Below, piece by piece: positions 21,701 through 32,300 of a stretch of 55,848 nt of DNA (its first letter is position 1; each line of letters begins with the position of its first letter). Both the position numbers and the translations under genes were made by a program. The notes beneath the pieces are model-generated. The model searched no databases. It had not been told where the DNA came from and saw only the letters and a program-made list of their open reading frames with translations. Source of the DNA: a virus. Location: the IMG/VR virus record IMGVR_UViG_3300025102_000033, positions 1-55,848 of that record, one strand, 5' to 3'.

Positions 21701-24700
21701 CTACAAGATTATATTATAATTTAGAGAAATCAGGTTACATTAGCACAGCAGACACTGAAGTTGAAAATTATTCTGAGATACTTTATATTGATAGTTCTTA
21801 TAATTCTTCATATAAAATTTCTGGAGTAGGAGAAACTACATTTAATATTGCTCTTAATGAAGTTCCTGAAAGATTGTTCTATAAATCAAGTGAGTGTTCT
21901 TCTTTAGAATATACTACAGAATCATTAAATGTAGAAGGTCCTATTAATAAAATCAACATTGTCTCTGGGGGATCTGGATATAAGAAGTTGCCGAATTTTG
22001 TTGGATCTTCAAATACAACAGCAAAAGATGCATATTTAATTGCCAAATCTGGTTCAGTTGGGAATGCAAAGAGAGTTAGAATAATAAATCAAGGATTTGA
22101 ATATTCTTCTGATAGAACACTGCAACCAAACGCAAACGTACCAGTTTTAGTTTCTGCTAAAGATTCAAACACTATAGGAATTGTTACTGTTATTAGTGGC
22201 GGAAGAAATTACATAACTCCACCAAAACTCGTAGTTGTTAATACATCCTCAAAACAAAAAATTGATAATGGTATTATAGAAGCAAATCTTACCGGAAACT
22301 CTATAACTGAAGTTAAAATTATTCAAGAACCAAAGGGTCTTCCATCTGAGTCAGTAGGAATTTTTGCTGAGGAAAATACTAATGGAATCAGTATTCAAAA
22401 AATTTCCCAACAATCTGATACTAAGTTTATATGCAAATTGACTACACCAGTTCTTGGATTCTCCACAAGCGCGTTTAGCGTTGGAGAAGAAGTTTTTATT
22501 GAAGGGATTCAAAAAGTTGGTGCCGCAGGTTCAGGATTTAATTCTGCAGACTATGGATATCAGTTTTTTGTCGTTGAGGAATATAAAAACTCATCTTTTA
22601 TTGGAACCGTTACTCAAGATGAAGTAACAATCAATTTAAGTAGTTTAACAACTAATACAGGCACAGCAAAAACTGTTCAAGATTCTCTTGGGACGATTAT
22701 AAAAAAATCTGATTATCCATCATTTGCTGTTGGTCAAAAAGAATCTAAATTCTTCATAGGAGAAAAATTAAATCTTAATGGATCTGTTGCAGATTTGCGA
22801 ATAACTGGTATTGACGGCGATAATATAAAAATAACGGGTGATGCTTTTGGATTATCTCCAAATGATGTTCTTACGGGACAAACAAGTGGAAATATTGCTT
22901 CCATAGAAAATATTGTCAGAAATGAAGGAAGATTTGAAGTTGATTTCTCTAGTAGGCAAAATATTGGATGGGATGACAACATTGGAAAATTGAGTCTTGA
23001 TGATCAAGTGATTCCTGATAATGATTATTATCAAAATCTTTCTTATACAATCAAAAGTCCTATTGAATGGAGAGAATTAAAGACTCCAGTCAATAGTCTT
23101 GTCCACACTAGTGGTCTTAAAAATTTTGCTGATGTTGGGATAGTATCAACTGCAAACATTGGAGTTGGTAATTCGGATAATTTAGTTATTGCTCGTGATT
23201 TAATTGAAGAACTTAGAGTAGATACAATTAATAATTTTGACAATGTATTAGATATTGATGTTGTAGGATCTCAATCTAAATTCCTAAAATTAGAATCAAA
23301 AAAATTAACAGACTTTACTCTTTCCAAGAGTAACGTTGTATTAAAGATAGATGATATTTCCGGTCTATTTTCAAATGACGATAATGTCACTAATAATGAA
23401 TTTGTCGATATTTTCAAATTTGTTGCTTCTGATTCTTATGATGATGTTTTAGTTAGAATAACTAATTCCGAAAATAGTGAAGTTCAATTAACAGAATTGA
23501 CTATTATTAGCAATAATAGTGGAGATAATTTCTTATTGGAAAAAGGAGAAATTGCTAATATTGGATCATCTCCAACTTCAGTAATAGATGAAAATTACGG
23601 AACTTTTTCCGTCACCGATAGCAATTTCCTTAGATTTACTCCTAAAGATACTAATGATACTGATTATGATATTAAATATCTTAAAAATACTTTTGGTTCC
23701 TCTACATCTGGTGTAGGAACAACTTCAATTGGATTTATTGATTTAACTAATGTTGCTGGAGTTGTAACTTCCGGAGGTTCCGGCATAACAAGTTCTATTA
23801 TTGGAGTTGCAACGGATAAATTTACATCATTGCATGTCAATACACAAATTATTCAATCCAATACTGATGAATTAAATTTTGTTGAGTTGTACATAACTCA
23901 TGACGGAGAAAACACATTTCTTGCAGAATCGTTTTTTGATACTGATGAAAACAGTTCTTCTTTCAATTTTATTGGATCTTTTGGTGCAAATATCAGTTCT
24001 GGTGTTCTCAATTTAAATTATACAAATGATACTGCAAATGATGTTCAGTTGAAATCAAGAATTGTTGGATTTGGAACAACATCAGTAGGCACAGGAATTC
24101 ACAGATTTATAACACCATCTCAACCAGAGGGTGCGGAAAGAAGTGCAGTAATTAGATCTGCATATGAAACTACAGTTTCTGCTGCCGCAACGACAGTTAT
24201 CAGTTTTGATAGGAATTTGTTTAATTCTGTTAAATCAGTGGTCGAAGTAAGTATGGGTTCGACAAAGGCAGTTCATAACGTATTGGCTTTACAGGATAAT
24301 TCTTTTGACACATATGTTCAACAATCATCTTTCCTTTCTGCTGGAGGAATAGGTGTAACCGATGGAAGAAGCGGCATGGGAACATTCGGTGTAGAATACT
24401 CCGGAGAAAACTTTATATTGAAGTTCTATCCTGATGCAGCAATGACATCAAATCTGCAGGTTTCATCTCTCAATGAAATTCTATACACGGAAATAGACGC
24501 ATTTAATACTGCCCCAGAACTTCAATATGGGGATAATATTCAATCACTTGAAATTAAACTTTATAATGCAAAAAATGGTAATAGAATTAATAAAACTGAT
24601 TTTGTTGCAAAAAATGAAGGCACTCCAATTTTTGCAAAGTCTTTTAATCCAACAAACTCCACTCAATTAGATCTTTCTACTGGAAAATTCACTATACAGA

Positions 24701-27700
24701 ATCACTTCTTTAGAACCGGTGAAGAGTTGTCATATACTCCAAAATCAACTTTTGTTGGAGTTGGATCAACTGCAATGACGTATGGCAGTGGCACCCCATT
24801 ACCATCAATTGTATATGCTATTAGAGATAATGATGACGAATTCAAACTTGCTACAACTAGAGCAAATGCAGAAGCAGGTGTAAATGTATCTTTTGGATCC
24901 TCTGGTGAAGGAAATGCTCATGAATTGGCAATGTTATTAGGTAATGAAAAAACTATAATAACACTAGATGGAATTGGTCAATATCCGCTTAAATTTACTC
25001 CAATTGCACATACATTATCAGGAAATGCCGGTGGACAAATTGGAACAGCATCTACGATATTTGCTTTAAGTGGGATTTCCACAATAATTCCGACAGATCT
25101 TCTAAAAATTAATGATGAATTTATGAAGATTCAAAATATAGGTTTTGGAACTACTGCAGTTGGACCAATAACAGGAATTGGTCAATCAACTCTTGTTCAA
25201 GTTGAAAGAGGTGCAGTTGGATCTATATCAACATCTCATGCAGATGGAAGCGAAGTTAGAATTTTTAAAGGTTCTTATAATATTGTTGGTTCCAAAATAC
25301 ACTTTGTAAATTCACCTAGAGGATCTTCTTCAATCGAAAGAGATGATAGAAACTTGGAACCAGAAACTTCTGATTTTACTGGAAGAGTATTTTTAAGAAA
25401 TAATTATGATACCAATCAAATATATGATGATATTTCTGATCAATTTACTGGAATTGGAGCAACATTTACGCTGACTGTTGGTGGTGCAAATACCACAGGA
25501 ATTGGAAGCACCGGGGGAAATGGAGTTCTGTTTATCAATGGAATTTTCCAAACACCTTCAACTTCTAATAATCCATTCAACAATTTTAAATTTGATGATG
25601 AAAGCACTGCAGGAATAACAAGTGTCATCTTTAGCGGAATAACCTCTGCAGACGGATCTCGTCAAATATCAGATATTGACATTAATCAAAATCAACTTCC
25701 AAGAGGAGGAGTAATTGTTTCTCTAGGTTCTTCTGGTGGATTGGGATATGCACCTTTAGTTGGTGCTGCAGTGAGTGCTGTAGTTGGTGCTGGTGGTTCC
25801 ATAGCAGGATTTACTACAGCATTAACCGGAGGAACTTTTGGATCTGGATATAACGGATTAGTATCTATTGGAGTCAGCGTTCATGAGGATGGACACACCG
25901 GTGCTGCTGCAGTGGTGTCAGCAACTGCTTTAGTTGGAGCTGGCGGAAGTTTATCCCTCACTGTAGTTGGAAATGGAGGATCTGGATACTCTAATCCTCA
26001 AATTATGGTTTCGGAACCAACTTATGAAGGTCTCGAAATAGAGGGAGTCTCAAGGTTGGGACTTGGAAACACTACATTAAGTGGCACAGGATTATTACTC
26101 GATATTGGAGTTGGTGCTGCAACTACTACAGGAATAGGGTCGGATACTTTTGAAGTTAATAGTTTTAGTATCGCAAGAAACGGATATGGATTTAGGGAAG
26201 GTGATGTTATTAGACCAGTTGGTTTAGTTACACACAGCACTCTATCTTCAACAACTTCCGAATTGTTATTAACAGTTGAACGAGTGTTTAATGATTCCTT
26301 TGCTTGTTGGCAATTTGGAGAATTTGATTTTATCGATTCAATTGCAAATTTCCAAGATGGAAAAAGAACTAGATTCCCATTATTCTATAATGAGGAACTC
26401 TTAAGTTTTGAAAAACAGGAGGGAAGTAGGGTAAATCTTTCTAATGCATTATTAATAGTCATTAATGGAATTATTCAAGATCCTGGAGTAGCATACTTAT
26501 TTGAAGGTGGAACATCATTTAGTTTTACTGATCCTCCTCAAATTGAAGATAGAGTTGATATTTTCTTCTATAGAGGTACTAGAAACGATGATGATCAATT
26601 AGTTACAAGTATAAATCAAACGATTAAACGAGGTGATAGTGTAAGAGTTTATAAAAATAATGCAATTGATGGAACTATAACTCAAAATAGCAGAACTGTG
26701 TTTGATTTAGCATTCTCTGATAAATTTGAAACAAATCTGTATAGCGGAGTTGGAATAGATCAAAACAATTTCAAACCAATGTCTTGGACAAAACAAAAAG
26801 TTGACACCGTTATTAACGGCGAAATTGTTCAAAAAGATAGAGATTCTATTGAAGCACTAGTTTTTCCAACAGCAAAGATTATTAATACTATTGAAACTAC
26901 TGATAGTGAAATATTTGTCGAAGATGCTGATTTATTTGATTACAATTCGGAAACAGAATTGTCTGGTTTAATTGTGTCTGGTTCTTTAGATCCAATATCG
27001 GCTGCCGCAACAGCAGTGGTTTCTACTGCTGGAACAATTTCATCATATATTGTCTCTGGCGGTAGTGGGTATACTGCAGTGCCTACAGTCTCTGTTCTTG
27101 CTCCTCCAGAAATTGGAGTAGGAGTAGGAACCACTGCTACTGCAACTGCCACCATATCCAATGGGGCCGTAACTGCAATTACGGTCAACAACCCAGGATT
27201 GGGATATACAATTGCTCCAAATGTAATTATTTCTCTCCCCAATCCCATCGTCGAAACAGTAACTAGTATTGATGTGATTCAAGGATTCTCTGGAATTGTC
27301 ACTGGAATTAGCACCGTCAATGCTCAAGGAATTGGAACTTTAGCAATTCAATTTAATTTGCATAGATTTGATGCAACAAATTACACTGATTTAAATATTG
27401 GATATCCAATTTATATTTTTGACACTCAAGTTGGAAATGGTGTAACCTCAGTTGCAAATAATGATTTATCCATAGTTGGTGTGGGCACAACATTTGTTGA
27501 TAATATATACTTTATTCAGGAACTTTCTTCTGTTGGTGCTGCGGGTTCAATTGTTTGTTACGTGGATTCTGGAACATCAATAGTTGGTGTTGCAACTACA
27601 TCAAACTCTGATAATCCTGTGGGTAAATTCTCTTGGGGTAGACTTGCGGGAATTTCTAGAGCAACTTCTCCAGTTTCTATAGCAGTTACTGGAAATGTGG

Positions 27701-27786
27701 TTGATGTCGGACTGACAACCTTCCCAACTATTCAAAGAAGAGGTGTTGGTCTGAGAGATAGTGGTGCTCTTCCTAAAAGGTTATAA
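15769..27786 (+). CDS. Giant baseplate/virion structural protein (gp7 position), 4005 aa
   Basis: A single 12-kb frame between gp6 and gp8, where T4 has gp7 (1032 aa); I infer a greatly expanded gp7-position wedge protein. The N-terminal 250 residues (FLKDFYKKLKFTFAPGLEDV, ARSFYQSKGTDESFRILFNV) look like a phage tail/baseplate head. The body is Thr/Ser/Gly-rich beta sequence. It has repeated modules of type GLFKINNEVITYTG...QRGFSG and GGSGYT/GYTxxP. A YHYH-like domain lies at about residues 1205-1360 (IIGWAYDGNPIYGPFG, FPYFIGNTF). The C-terminal quarter contains WQFGEFDFIDSIANFQDGKR and LLIVINGIIQDPGVAYLFEG, familiar from cyanophage virion proteins. Confidence 0.8.
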   Translation: MIETGFESRVKVQQLIDSQLPEFVLDENPKSVEFLKQYYISQEYQGGPTDITDNLDQYLKLDNLTPEVIVDTTRTTSGITSTDTTIAVNSTKGFPNEYGLFKINNEVITYTGVTTNSFTGCQRGFSGITSYHSDLNQEELVFLDSSREDHSKDDVVHNLSSLFLKDFYKKLKFTFAPGLEDVDFVKELNAGNFIKEARSFYQSKGTDESFRILFNVLYGATPRVVNLEEYLIKPSSSNYVRREVAIAEVISGDPSKLVGQTIVKSTDSGTTAAISEIEPFTRENKQYFKLSLFVGYDDSSTIEGTFNITPSTKNIETVAIGASVITVDSTIGFAQTGMVISGINSISYTDKSINQFIGCTGVGATISAASNIRSDQIYFGFENGDPDKKVEIRLTGVLSKFIQISEELSASENDIISVKNIGDLIENPTIGEKTNKEIFANSWIYNTSSTFEVESFGVTLTLTLKSEIDKSSLKKGDSIEIIQKGGSDDGKVVYPTTTTPSSVIDISPDRKSISLDNFTFNADSSVDYSLRRKINKVSSEFTPIEFGNDVITGDVQNVYTDLDGKHAYVASNSLPSKTPGITTSFTYEITKKINSASIDSETSLGDRNSSNNFTTITFADDAPFVTGDRVFYKPDGDPLVGLIEGSYFVEILPTNKKKIKLYNSRVFVGTESYLTFSTPSSGIGKHTFTLFEHKSGEIAPQKIFKKFPLPPNNKNGVNELTEPDNSTGMLINGVEIINYKSNDVVYYGPLESISVLNGGRGYDVINLPNLVVSAGFGSTALCRPVIQGSIERIDVDVLNFDIDSVESVKITGGNGSGANLNAIVQKRVREVFFDAQLTADNGGIDNNTNQITFLTDHNFINGQEVVYDSNGNQGIGVGIGTSSLVDSAVYYAKVDNNTTIQIFESFDDYSSNTNVVGLSTLYTAGVHKFKTNDKTKTISSIDVIDGGSGYTNRKLIVKPSGISTSKDVINFIDHGFNDGDVVLYSSDGTPITGLTTSTGITTTSVQYKIIKIDDDSFRVADIGVGGTSPSNYERKNYSKLESTGVGYQNFAFPDITVSLEFTSTGLGTDTQNRSVIATPVVRGSLIDAYVYETGIGYGSSTINLERKPLITIQTGRDAQLKPIIINGSFNSVNVQFGGFEYFSAPELEVFDNSGSGSGAILRPVISSQGKITDVKVINAGIGYSAASTGIKVSPKGFGATFDTTIRKLRVNNIHKYGNEILKERNDKLQYNICGYYDDLRSTFNESQSKVSGIIGWAYDGNPIYGPFGNSDSFNTSSDPARLTSGYVENSSSVIDRPAGFSAGFFVEDYEYTNSGDLDVHNGKFVKTTDYPKGVYAYFATIDSSGDPQFPYFIGNTFRSNTLNENKTLDQKFDFKNSQLLRNTFPYRVSDPFADNDFLIETNEISRQKAVIESVTEGPIEKINIINPGTGFKVNDVLNFDSDGTGGDGIIVRVSSISGKSIDDIQTSVETYENSIFTWNGGNEIKVSILPQHNLRDKEYVTISGFSSSLSELNRNFQIGISSFYSNLSSLIKGSDASPGAATTEIYVSQIPDSVSVGSSVGIGSETLQVLNIFPNLNILRVKRGLVGTSHTATTKISYIPDSFTITKNVDYFESAVNDKIYFNPKESVGVGTTVGISSSMTFIFGDSSITREIPTKRIYIENHPFATNQPVNLTVPTGGAISISTSPTGTPFNLPISGVTTTVYIVRKTINSVGIKTGIGSEFDEVFFRNNGSDSDEYLFESIKTQIKSRVQRINSVVSISTVGLSTVAPGATYHKLLTGDTIKLNLQSKLISGIGTDASVIVKRDTISDNILINPLTIDPSGINTTTNQITILSHELKTGDKVSYAASLPASGLTTGSYYAYRVNENVIQLAETLIDAKLDPPTIVSIGNTGGGEQTISPINPRIAITKDNSAIFDLSDSTLSGYDFKIYYDNEFNNEFVSTGSTNGITIAGVGTIGVSANASLTINYNTDLTNILPTRLYYNLEKSGYISTADTEVENYSEILYIDSSYNSSYKISGVGETTFNIALNEVPERLFYKSSECSSLEYTTESLNVEGPINKINIVSGGSGYKKLPNFVGSSNTTAKDAYLIAKSGSVGNAKRVRIINQGFEYSSDRTLQPNANVPVLVSAKDSNTIGIVTVISGGRNYITPPKLVVVNTSSKQKIDNGIIEANLTGNSITEVKIIQEPKGLPSESVGIFAEENTNGISIQKISQQSDTKFICKLTTPVLGFSTSAFSVGEEVFIEGIQKVGAAGSGFNSADYGYQFFVVEEYKNSSFIGTVTQDEVTINLSSLTTNTGTAKTVQDSLGTIIKKSDYPSFAVGQKESKFFIGEKLNLNGSVADLRITGIDGDNIKITGDAFGLSPNDVLTGQTSGNIASIENIVRNEGRFEVDFSSRQNIGWDDNIGKLSLDDQVIPDNDYYQNLSYTIKSPIEWRELKTPVNSLVHTSGLKNFADVGIVSTANIGVGNSDNLVIARDLIEELRVDTINNFDNVLDIDVVGSQSKFLKLESKKLTDFTLSKSNVVLKIDDISGLFSNDDNVTNNEFVDIFKFVASDSYDDVLVRITNSENSEVQLTELTIISNNSGDNFLLEKGEIANIGSSPTSVIDENYGTFSVTDSNFLRFTPKDTNDTDYDIKYLKNTFGSSTSGVGTTSIGFIDLTNVAGVVTSGGSGITSSIIGVATDKFTSLHVNTQIIQSNTDELNFVELYITHDGENTFLAESFFDTDENSSSFNFIGSFGANISSGVLNLNYTNDTANDVQLKSRIVGFGTTSVGTGIHRFITPSQPEGAERSAVIRSAYETTVSAAATTVISFDRNLFNSVKSVVEVSMGSTKAVHNVLALQDNSFDTYVQQSSFLSAGGIGVTDGRSGMGTFGVEYSGENFILKFYPDAAMTSNLQVSSLNEILYTEIDAFNTAPELQYGDNIQSLEIKLYNAKNGNRINKTDFVAKNEGTPIFAKSFNPTNSTQLDLSTGKFTIQNHFFRTGEELSYTPKSTFVGVGSTAMTYGSGTPLPSIVYAIRDNDDEFKLATTRANAEAGVNVSFGSSGEGNAHELAMLLGNEKTIITLDGIGQYPLKFTPIAHTLSGNAGGQIGTASTIFALSGISTIIPTDLLKINDEFMKIQNIGFGTTAVGPITGIGQSTLVQVERGAVGSISTSHADGSEVRIFKGSYNIVGSKIHFVNSPRGSSSIERDDRNLEPETSDFTGRVFLRNNYDTNQIYDDISDQFTGIGATFTLTVGGANTTGIGSTGGNGVLFINGIFQTPSTSNNPFNNFKFDDESTAGITSVIFSGITSADGSRQISDIDINQNQLPRGGVIVSLGSSGGLGYAPLVGAAVSAVVGAGGSIAGFTTALTGGTFGSGYNGLVSIGVSVHEDGHTGAAAVVSATALVGAGGSLSLTVVGNGGSGYSNPQIMVSEPTYEGLEIEGVSRLGLGNTTLSGTGLLLDIGVGAATTTGIGSDTFEVNSFSIARNGYGFREGDVIRPVGLVTHSTLSSTTSELLLTVERVFNDSFACWQFGEFDFIDSIANFQDGKRTRFPLFYNEELLSFEKQEGSRVNLSNALLIVINGIIQDPGVAYLFEGGTSFSFTDPPQIEDRVDIFFYRGTRNDDDQLVTSINQTIKRGDSVRVYKNNAIDGTITQNSRTVFDLAFSDKFETNLYSGVGIDQNNFKPMSWTKQKVDTVINGEIVQKDRDSIEALVFPTAKIINTIETTDSEIFVEDADLFDYNSETELSGLIVSGSLDPISAAATAVVSTAGTISSYIVSGGSGYTAVPTVSVLAPPEIGVGVGTTATATATISNGAVTAITVNNPGLGYTIAPNVIISLPNPIVETVTSIDVIQGFSGIVTGISTVNAQGIGTLAIQFNLHRFDATNYTDLNIGYPIYIFDTQVGNGVTSVANNDLSIVGVGTTFVDNIYFIQELSSVGAAGSIVCYVDSGTSIVGVATTSNSDNPVGKFSWGRLAGISRATSPVSIAVTGNVVDVGLTTFPTIQRRGVGLRDSGALPKRL

Positions 27787-27803
27787 TAAAATCTTCCAAC
27801 CCT

Positions 27804-27811
27804 TATAAATA
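27804..27811 (+). promoter_or_regulatory. T4-type late promoter (TATAAATA)
   Basis: Exact TATAAATA 17 nt before the gp8 ATG. Confidence 0.85.
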
Positions 27812-27828
27812 TCTAAAAAACTATTAAT

Positions 27829-29376
27829 ATGGCTGCGGTAGTAACAGATCAATTTAGAATATCCAATGCAAATAATTTTGTAGACTCGGTGTCCAATACG
27901 AGTAACTCTTATTATGTTTTTCTGGGATTACCAAATCCTTCCAATCCAGTTTCTGGTTTTGGTAGAACTACTTCGGACAACGAATGGAGCACTAATACTC
28001 CAGTTCCTATAGATAATTTACAATTTAACTCCCATTTTAGGGATACTGCTCTATTTGGAAAAAAAGTAACAACTTCCAATGTTAGAAGATTAATAAGAAA
28101 AGTTTCTTGGTCTAGTAATACACGTTATGATATGTATAGGCATGACTATAGTATCATAAATCCTGCTCCAAACTCAAATTTAAGTAGATTATATGATTCA
28201 AATTATTATGTAATAAATAGCGATTTTAGAGTTTATATTTGTATTGATAATGGTTCATCAGGAACAAATTTAACTGGAAATGTATCTAAGGATGAACCAA
28301 CTTTTACAGACCTAGAACCAACGGCAGCTGGAACTAGTGGAGATGGATATGTTTGGAAATATCTATTTTCAGTTGCTCCGAGTGACATTATAAAATTTGA
28401 TTCAACTGAATATGTTGTTGTTCCAAATGATTGGGCGACTTCAACTGACAGTCAAATTTTAAGTGTTAGAGAAGCTGGAGATTCTGATATAAATTTAAAT
28501 CAAATTAAAAAAGTATATATTGATAATGGCGGATCTAATTATAGTTCGGGGGTAGTAAATATTAATGGGGATGGAACTGGTGCTAAAGTATCAATTGAAG
28601 TGGATTCTGCGGGAACAATAACTTCTGCTGTTATGACTGCTGGTGGAAGTGGATATACTTATGGCATTGTTGATCTTGGTTCACTTCAACCATCAGGAAC
28701 TTTGTCAGACCCAGCAAAATTAATTCCCATTATTCCACCATCTAAAGGTCATGGGTATGACATTTATACCGAATTAGGAACTGATAAGGTATTGGTTTAT
28801 GCTAGATTTGATGATTCCACAAGAGATTTTCCAGTTGATACGAGATTTACTCAAGTAGGCATTATAAAAAATCCACAACAATTTTCGTCCACGTCAATTT
28901 ATACTGCCAGTGATTATTCATCTTTATTCTCATTGAAACTCAATTCAGTCACCTCCACTCCGGTTGTTGGTGCTGCAATTTCACAATCAGTTTCTGGAGG
29001 TGCTGCCAAGGGATATGTTGCATCATATGATTCCGAAACTAGAGTTTTAAAATATTTCCAAGATAGATCTTTATATTTTGGAAATACTAAAGATGAAACT
29101 GACAGCAGTGATGTTAGTTCCTCAAGTAAGTTGCTTTCTTTTGAATCATCATCAGCAAATATTTCTCCATTTACTGGATCTATTGACACAGGATTCTCTG
29201 GAATTAAAACCACAGTAAATACCAAAGAAATTGATTTGGGAGTAACTTTTACAGATGGACTTGCAAATCCAGAGATAAATAAAAAGACAGGGGAAATTAT
29301 TTACATTGATAATAGACCTCTCATACAGAGAGACTCTCGCCAAAAAGAAGACGTTAAAATCATTCTGGAATTCTAA
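27829..29376 (+). CDS. gp8: gp8 baseplate wedge protein
   Basis: 515 aa, longer than T4 gp8 (334 aa) but with the cyanophage gp8 start (VTDQFRISNANNFVDSVSNT then SYYVFLGLPNP) and DGYVWKYLFSVAPSDIIKFD, the wedge core. An inserted GxGY-type beta segment (NGGSNYSSGVVNINGDGTGA, MTAGGSGYTYGIVDLG) at about residues 235-285 explains part of the extra length. The C terminus (EIIYIDNRPLIQRDSRQKED) is typical. It has its own late promoter and is followed after 5 nt by the 2500-aa gene. Confidence 0.85.
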   Translation: MAAVVTDQFRISNANNFVDSVSNTSNSYYVFLGLPNPSNPVSGFGRTTSDNEWSTNTPVPIDNLQFNSHFRDTALFGKKVTTSNVRRLIRKVSWSSNTRYDMYRHDYSIINPAPNSNLSRLYDSNYYVINSDFRVYICIDNGSSGTNLTGNVSKDEPTFTDLEPTAAGTSGDGYVWKYLFSVAPSDIIKFDSTEYVVVPNDWATSTDSQILSVREAGDSDINLNQIKKVYIDNGGSNYSSGVVNINGDGTGAKVSIEVDSAGTITSAVMTAGGSGYTYGIVDLGSLQPSGTLSDPAKLIPIIPPSKGHGYDIYTELGTDKVLVYARFDDSTRDFPVDTRFTQVGIIKNPQQFSSTSIYTASDYSSLFSLKLNSVTSTPVVGAAISQSVSGGAAKGYVASYDSETRVLKYFQDRSLYFGNTKDETDSSDVSSSSKLLSFESSSANISPFTGSIDTGFSGIKTTVNTKEIDLGVTFTDGLANPEINKKTGEIIYIDNRPLIQRDSRQKEDVKIILEF

Positions 29377-29381
29377 AGAAA

Positions 29382-32300
29382 ATGTCACAAAAAACAAATT
29401 TAAATATTAATCCATATTATGATGATTATAATTCTGAAAAGAATTTTTATAAAGTTTTATTTAAACCAGGATTTCCAGTTCAAGCGAGAGAACTGACAAC
29501 GTTACAGTCCCTCTTACAGGGGCAGGTAGAGTCTTTTGGTAGTCACATTTTTAAGGAAGGATCCGTAGTAGTTCCTGGAAATATTTCTTATGATAGTCAA
29601 TTCTACTCTGTAAAATTAAACGCAACCAATTCAGGAATAGATGTTGCATTATATATTGAGAACTTTGTAAATAAAAAAATAGTAGGATCTGCATCAGGAA
29701 CTACCGCTAAAATTCAACGTGTTGAATTTGCTGACGACAATAATTTTGAATTTTTAACTATCTACGTCAAATATCTAGATTCTGATAATGATTTTGAATT
29801 TACACCATTTGAAGATGGAGAATCTTTATCTTGTGTAGACAACGTAACCTATGGTAATACTACGATTCCTGCAGGTGCAGAATTTGCATCTTTGATTGCG
29901 TCTGATGCAACTGCTATTGGTTCTGCAGCTTCTATTGGGAAGGGAATTTATTTTATTAGAGGTTATTTTGTTAATGTTTCAAAACAAACTATACTTTTAG
30001 ATAATTATACTAATACTCCATCATATAGAGTTGGTTTAAAAATTGATGAGTTAATTGTTGGGTCCAAAGACGATGAGTCTTTATTTGACAATGCAAAGGG
30101 ATTTACAAATTTTGCTGCACCTGGTGCTGATAGATTTAAAATAAATTTAACTCTTACTAAAAAATTAATATCTGATACTAATGATACCGACTTTGTTGAA
30201 CTTTTAAGACTGAAAAATGGTAAAATTCAAAAAATTACCACAAAAACGCAATATAATCAAATTCGCGATTATATGGCAGAAAGAACGTATGATGAGTCTG
30301 GTGATTATGCTGTAGAACCATTTGATCCATCAGTTCATAACTCATTAAATAATAGACTGGGCAATAATGGTCTTTTCTTCTCTAATGAATTAACAGAGGA
30401 AAGAAATGTGCCATCTGAAGATTTGATGTGCTTTAAAATATCACCCGGAAAAGCGTATGTAAGAGGATATGATGTAGAAAAAGTTTCGACCACAATAATT
30501 GATGTAGAAAAACCAAGAGATACTCAAAAAGAATCTAATGTAACTATTCCATTTGAAATGGGTAATTTACTCAGAGTAAATAATGTTACTGGTGTTCCAC
30601 AAAATAAAGCAACAATTCAATTATTGAATAGAAAAAAAGGTGATACTGAGTCGGTGATAGGGGACGCAAGAGTATATACATTTAATCTTACTGATGCTGC
30701 ATATTCTGGAGCAGCAACAAAGTATGATTTGAGATTATATGATGTCCAAACATATACTAAAATAACTTTAAATCAGAGCGTAGATGCCACTGACATGCCT
30801 GATGGATCTTACATTAAAGGAAAGAGTAGTGGTGCTAGTGGATATCTTGTTGATGCTGGTGGTGGATCAGCAGTTATTAACTTAAGACAAACGTCTGGTT
30901 CTTTTGCCAAAGGTGAGCAAATAACTGTCAATGGAGTTGATTTTTCAAGAACAATTGTTAATTTTGTAGAATATGGAACTCAAAATATTAAATCAGTAAG
31001 ACAAGCAGCAGGTGGTGGTTTTCCGCAGTTTACAGCAGACTCAGTTCTTGAAAAATTTAGAATGCCTAATGGCATAGATCAAATATCAATTCCATTACTT
31101 GGAAACTTAGGTACTAGTGGCGTTGCAACAGTGACTGCTACAGGAAAAGTTTTTAGTGGAATAAGAACTGATACGATAATTTCATATCAAAGACCAGGAT
31201 TTAGCACAGAAACATTTAACAGAGTTTCATCAGTTGCTGCAGATGGACTATCAATAGAATTAAGTCCAATTAACGTTGGTGCTGCTGTCACTAATGTATA
31301 TGATGGGAAATTGGCTACAGGATCTGGAAATTTATTAGTCACACCATTCCCTCGTGGACCAATTATCGATGCAGAAAACGGATATTTATTTGCACAACTG
31401 CCCGACATTAATATTTCTTCTGTAGATTTACTTAATTCAACATTTACAGTTGTTGAACAAATCACGGAGGGGGAAACGAGTGGTGCAGGAGAACTAACTT
31501 TTAACCTTTCAAGTATTTCTGGAATTACTAGTGCATCGTTTGCAACTTTTGATCAGGAAAGATATGGAGTTCACTACTCGACTGGTATAGCAGGAACAAT
31601 TACAGATGATGCTTTTGATCTTACGAATAATATTGTAACTATTAGAGGTTTAAGGCCAAGTCAAAATAATGTTGTCATAAATACAACTCTTACAAAATTT
31701 GGTGTTCAAAGTAAAATTAAAAAATACAATAGAAGTCAAACTTTAAATATAACAAGATCAAAATATTCGGATTCTGGGGTTGGAATTAACACTTCTAATA
31801 ATGATGGACTTAATTTTAACACTCAATATGGATTGAGAGTTCAAGATGAAGAAATTTCTTTGAATTATCCAGACGTTGCAAAGGTCATAGTAATCTATGA
31901 ATCTTTGGGAACAGGAAATCCGACTTTAGATAGATTTCAATTTACTTCAACTGCAAGTGTTCAAACAAATGCAATAATTGGAGAAAATGTAGTAGGGAAT
32001 TCTAGCAATGCAATTGCAAGAGTTGTTTCATCACCTTCAGCAAATAATTTAGAATTAGTATATTTGACTAATGATGTTTTTAGTGTTGGGGAAACAGTAA
32101 CTTTCCAAGAATCAAATATAGTTACGGAAATAGAATCCATTACATTGGGAAGTTATAAGGATGTAACTGAATTATTTAAGTTGGATAAGGGACAAAAGGA
32201 TGAATACTATGATTATTCTAGAATTGTTAGAAATAAAAATGTTTCAGAACCAACTCGTAGATTATTAGTTGTTTTTGATTATTATTCTGTTCCATCTGAT

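Noticed and set aside
15769-27786. Frameshift or fusion artefact making the 4005-aa frame
   Set aside because: No internal stop or composition break; both ends carry family-typical virion sequence and neighbours abut normally.
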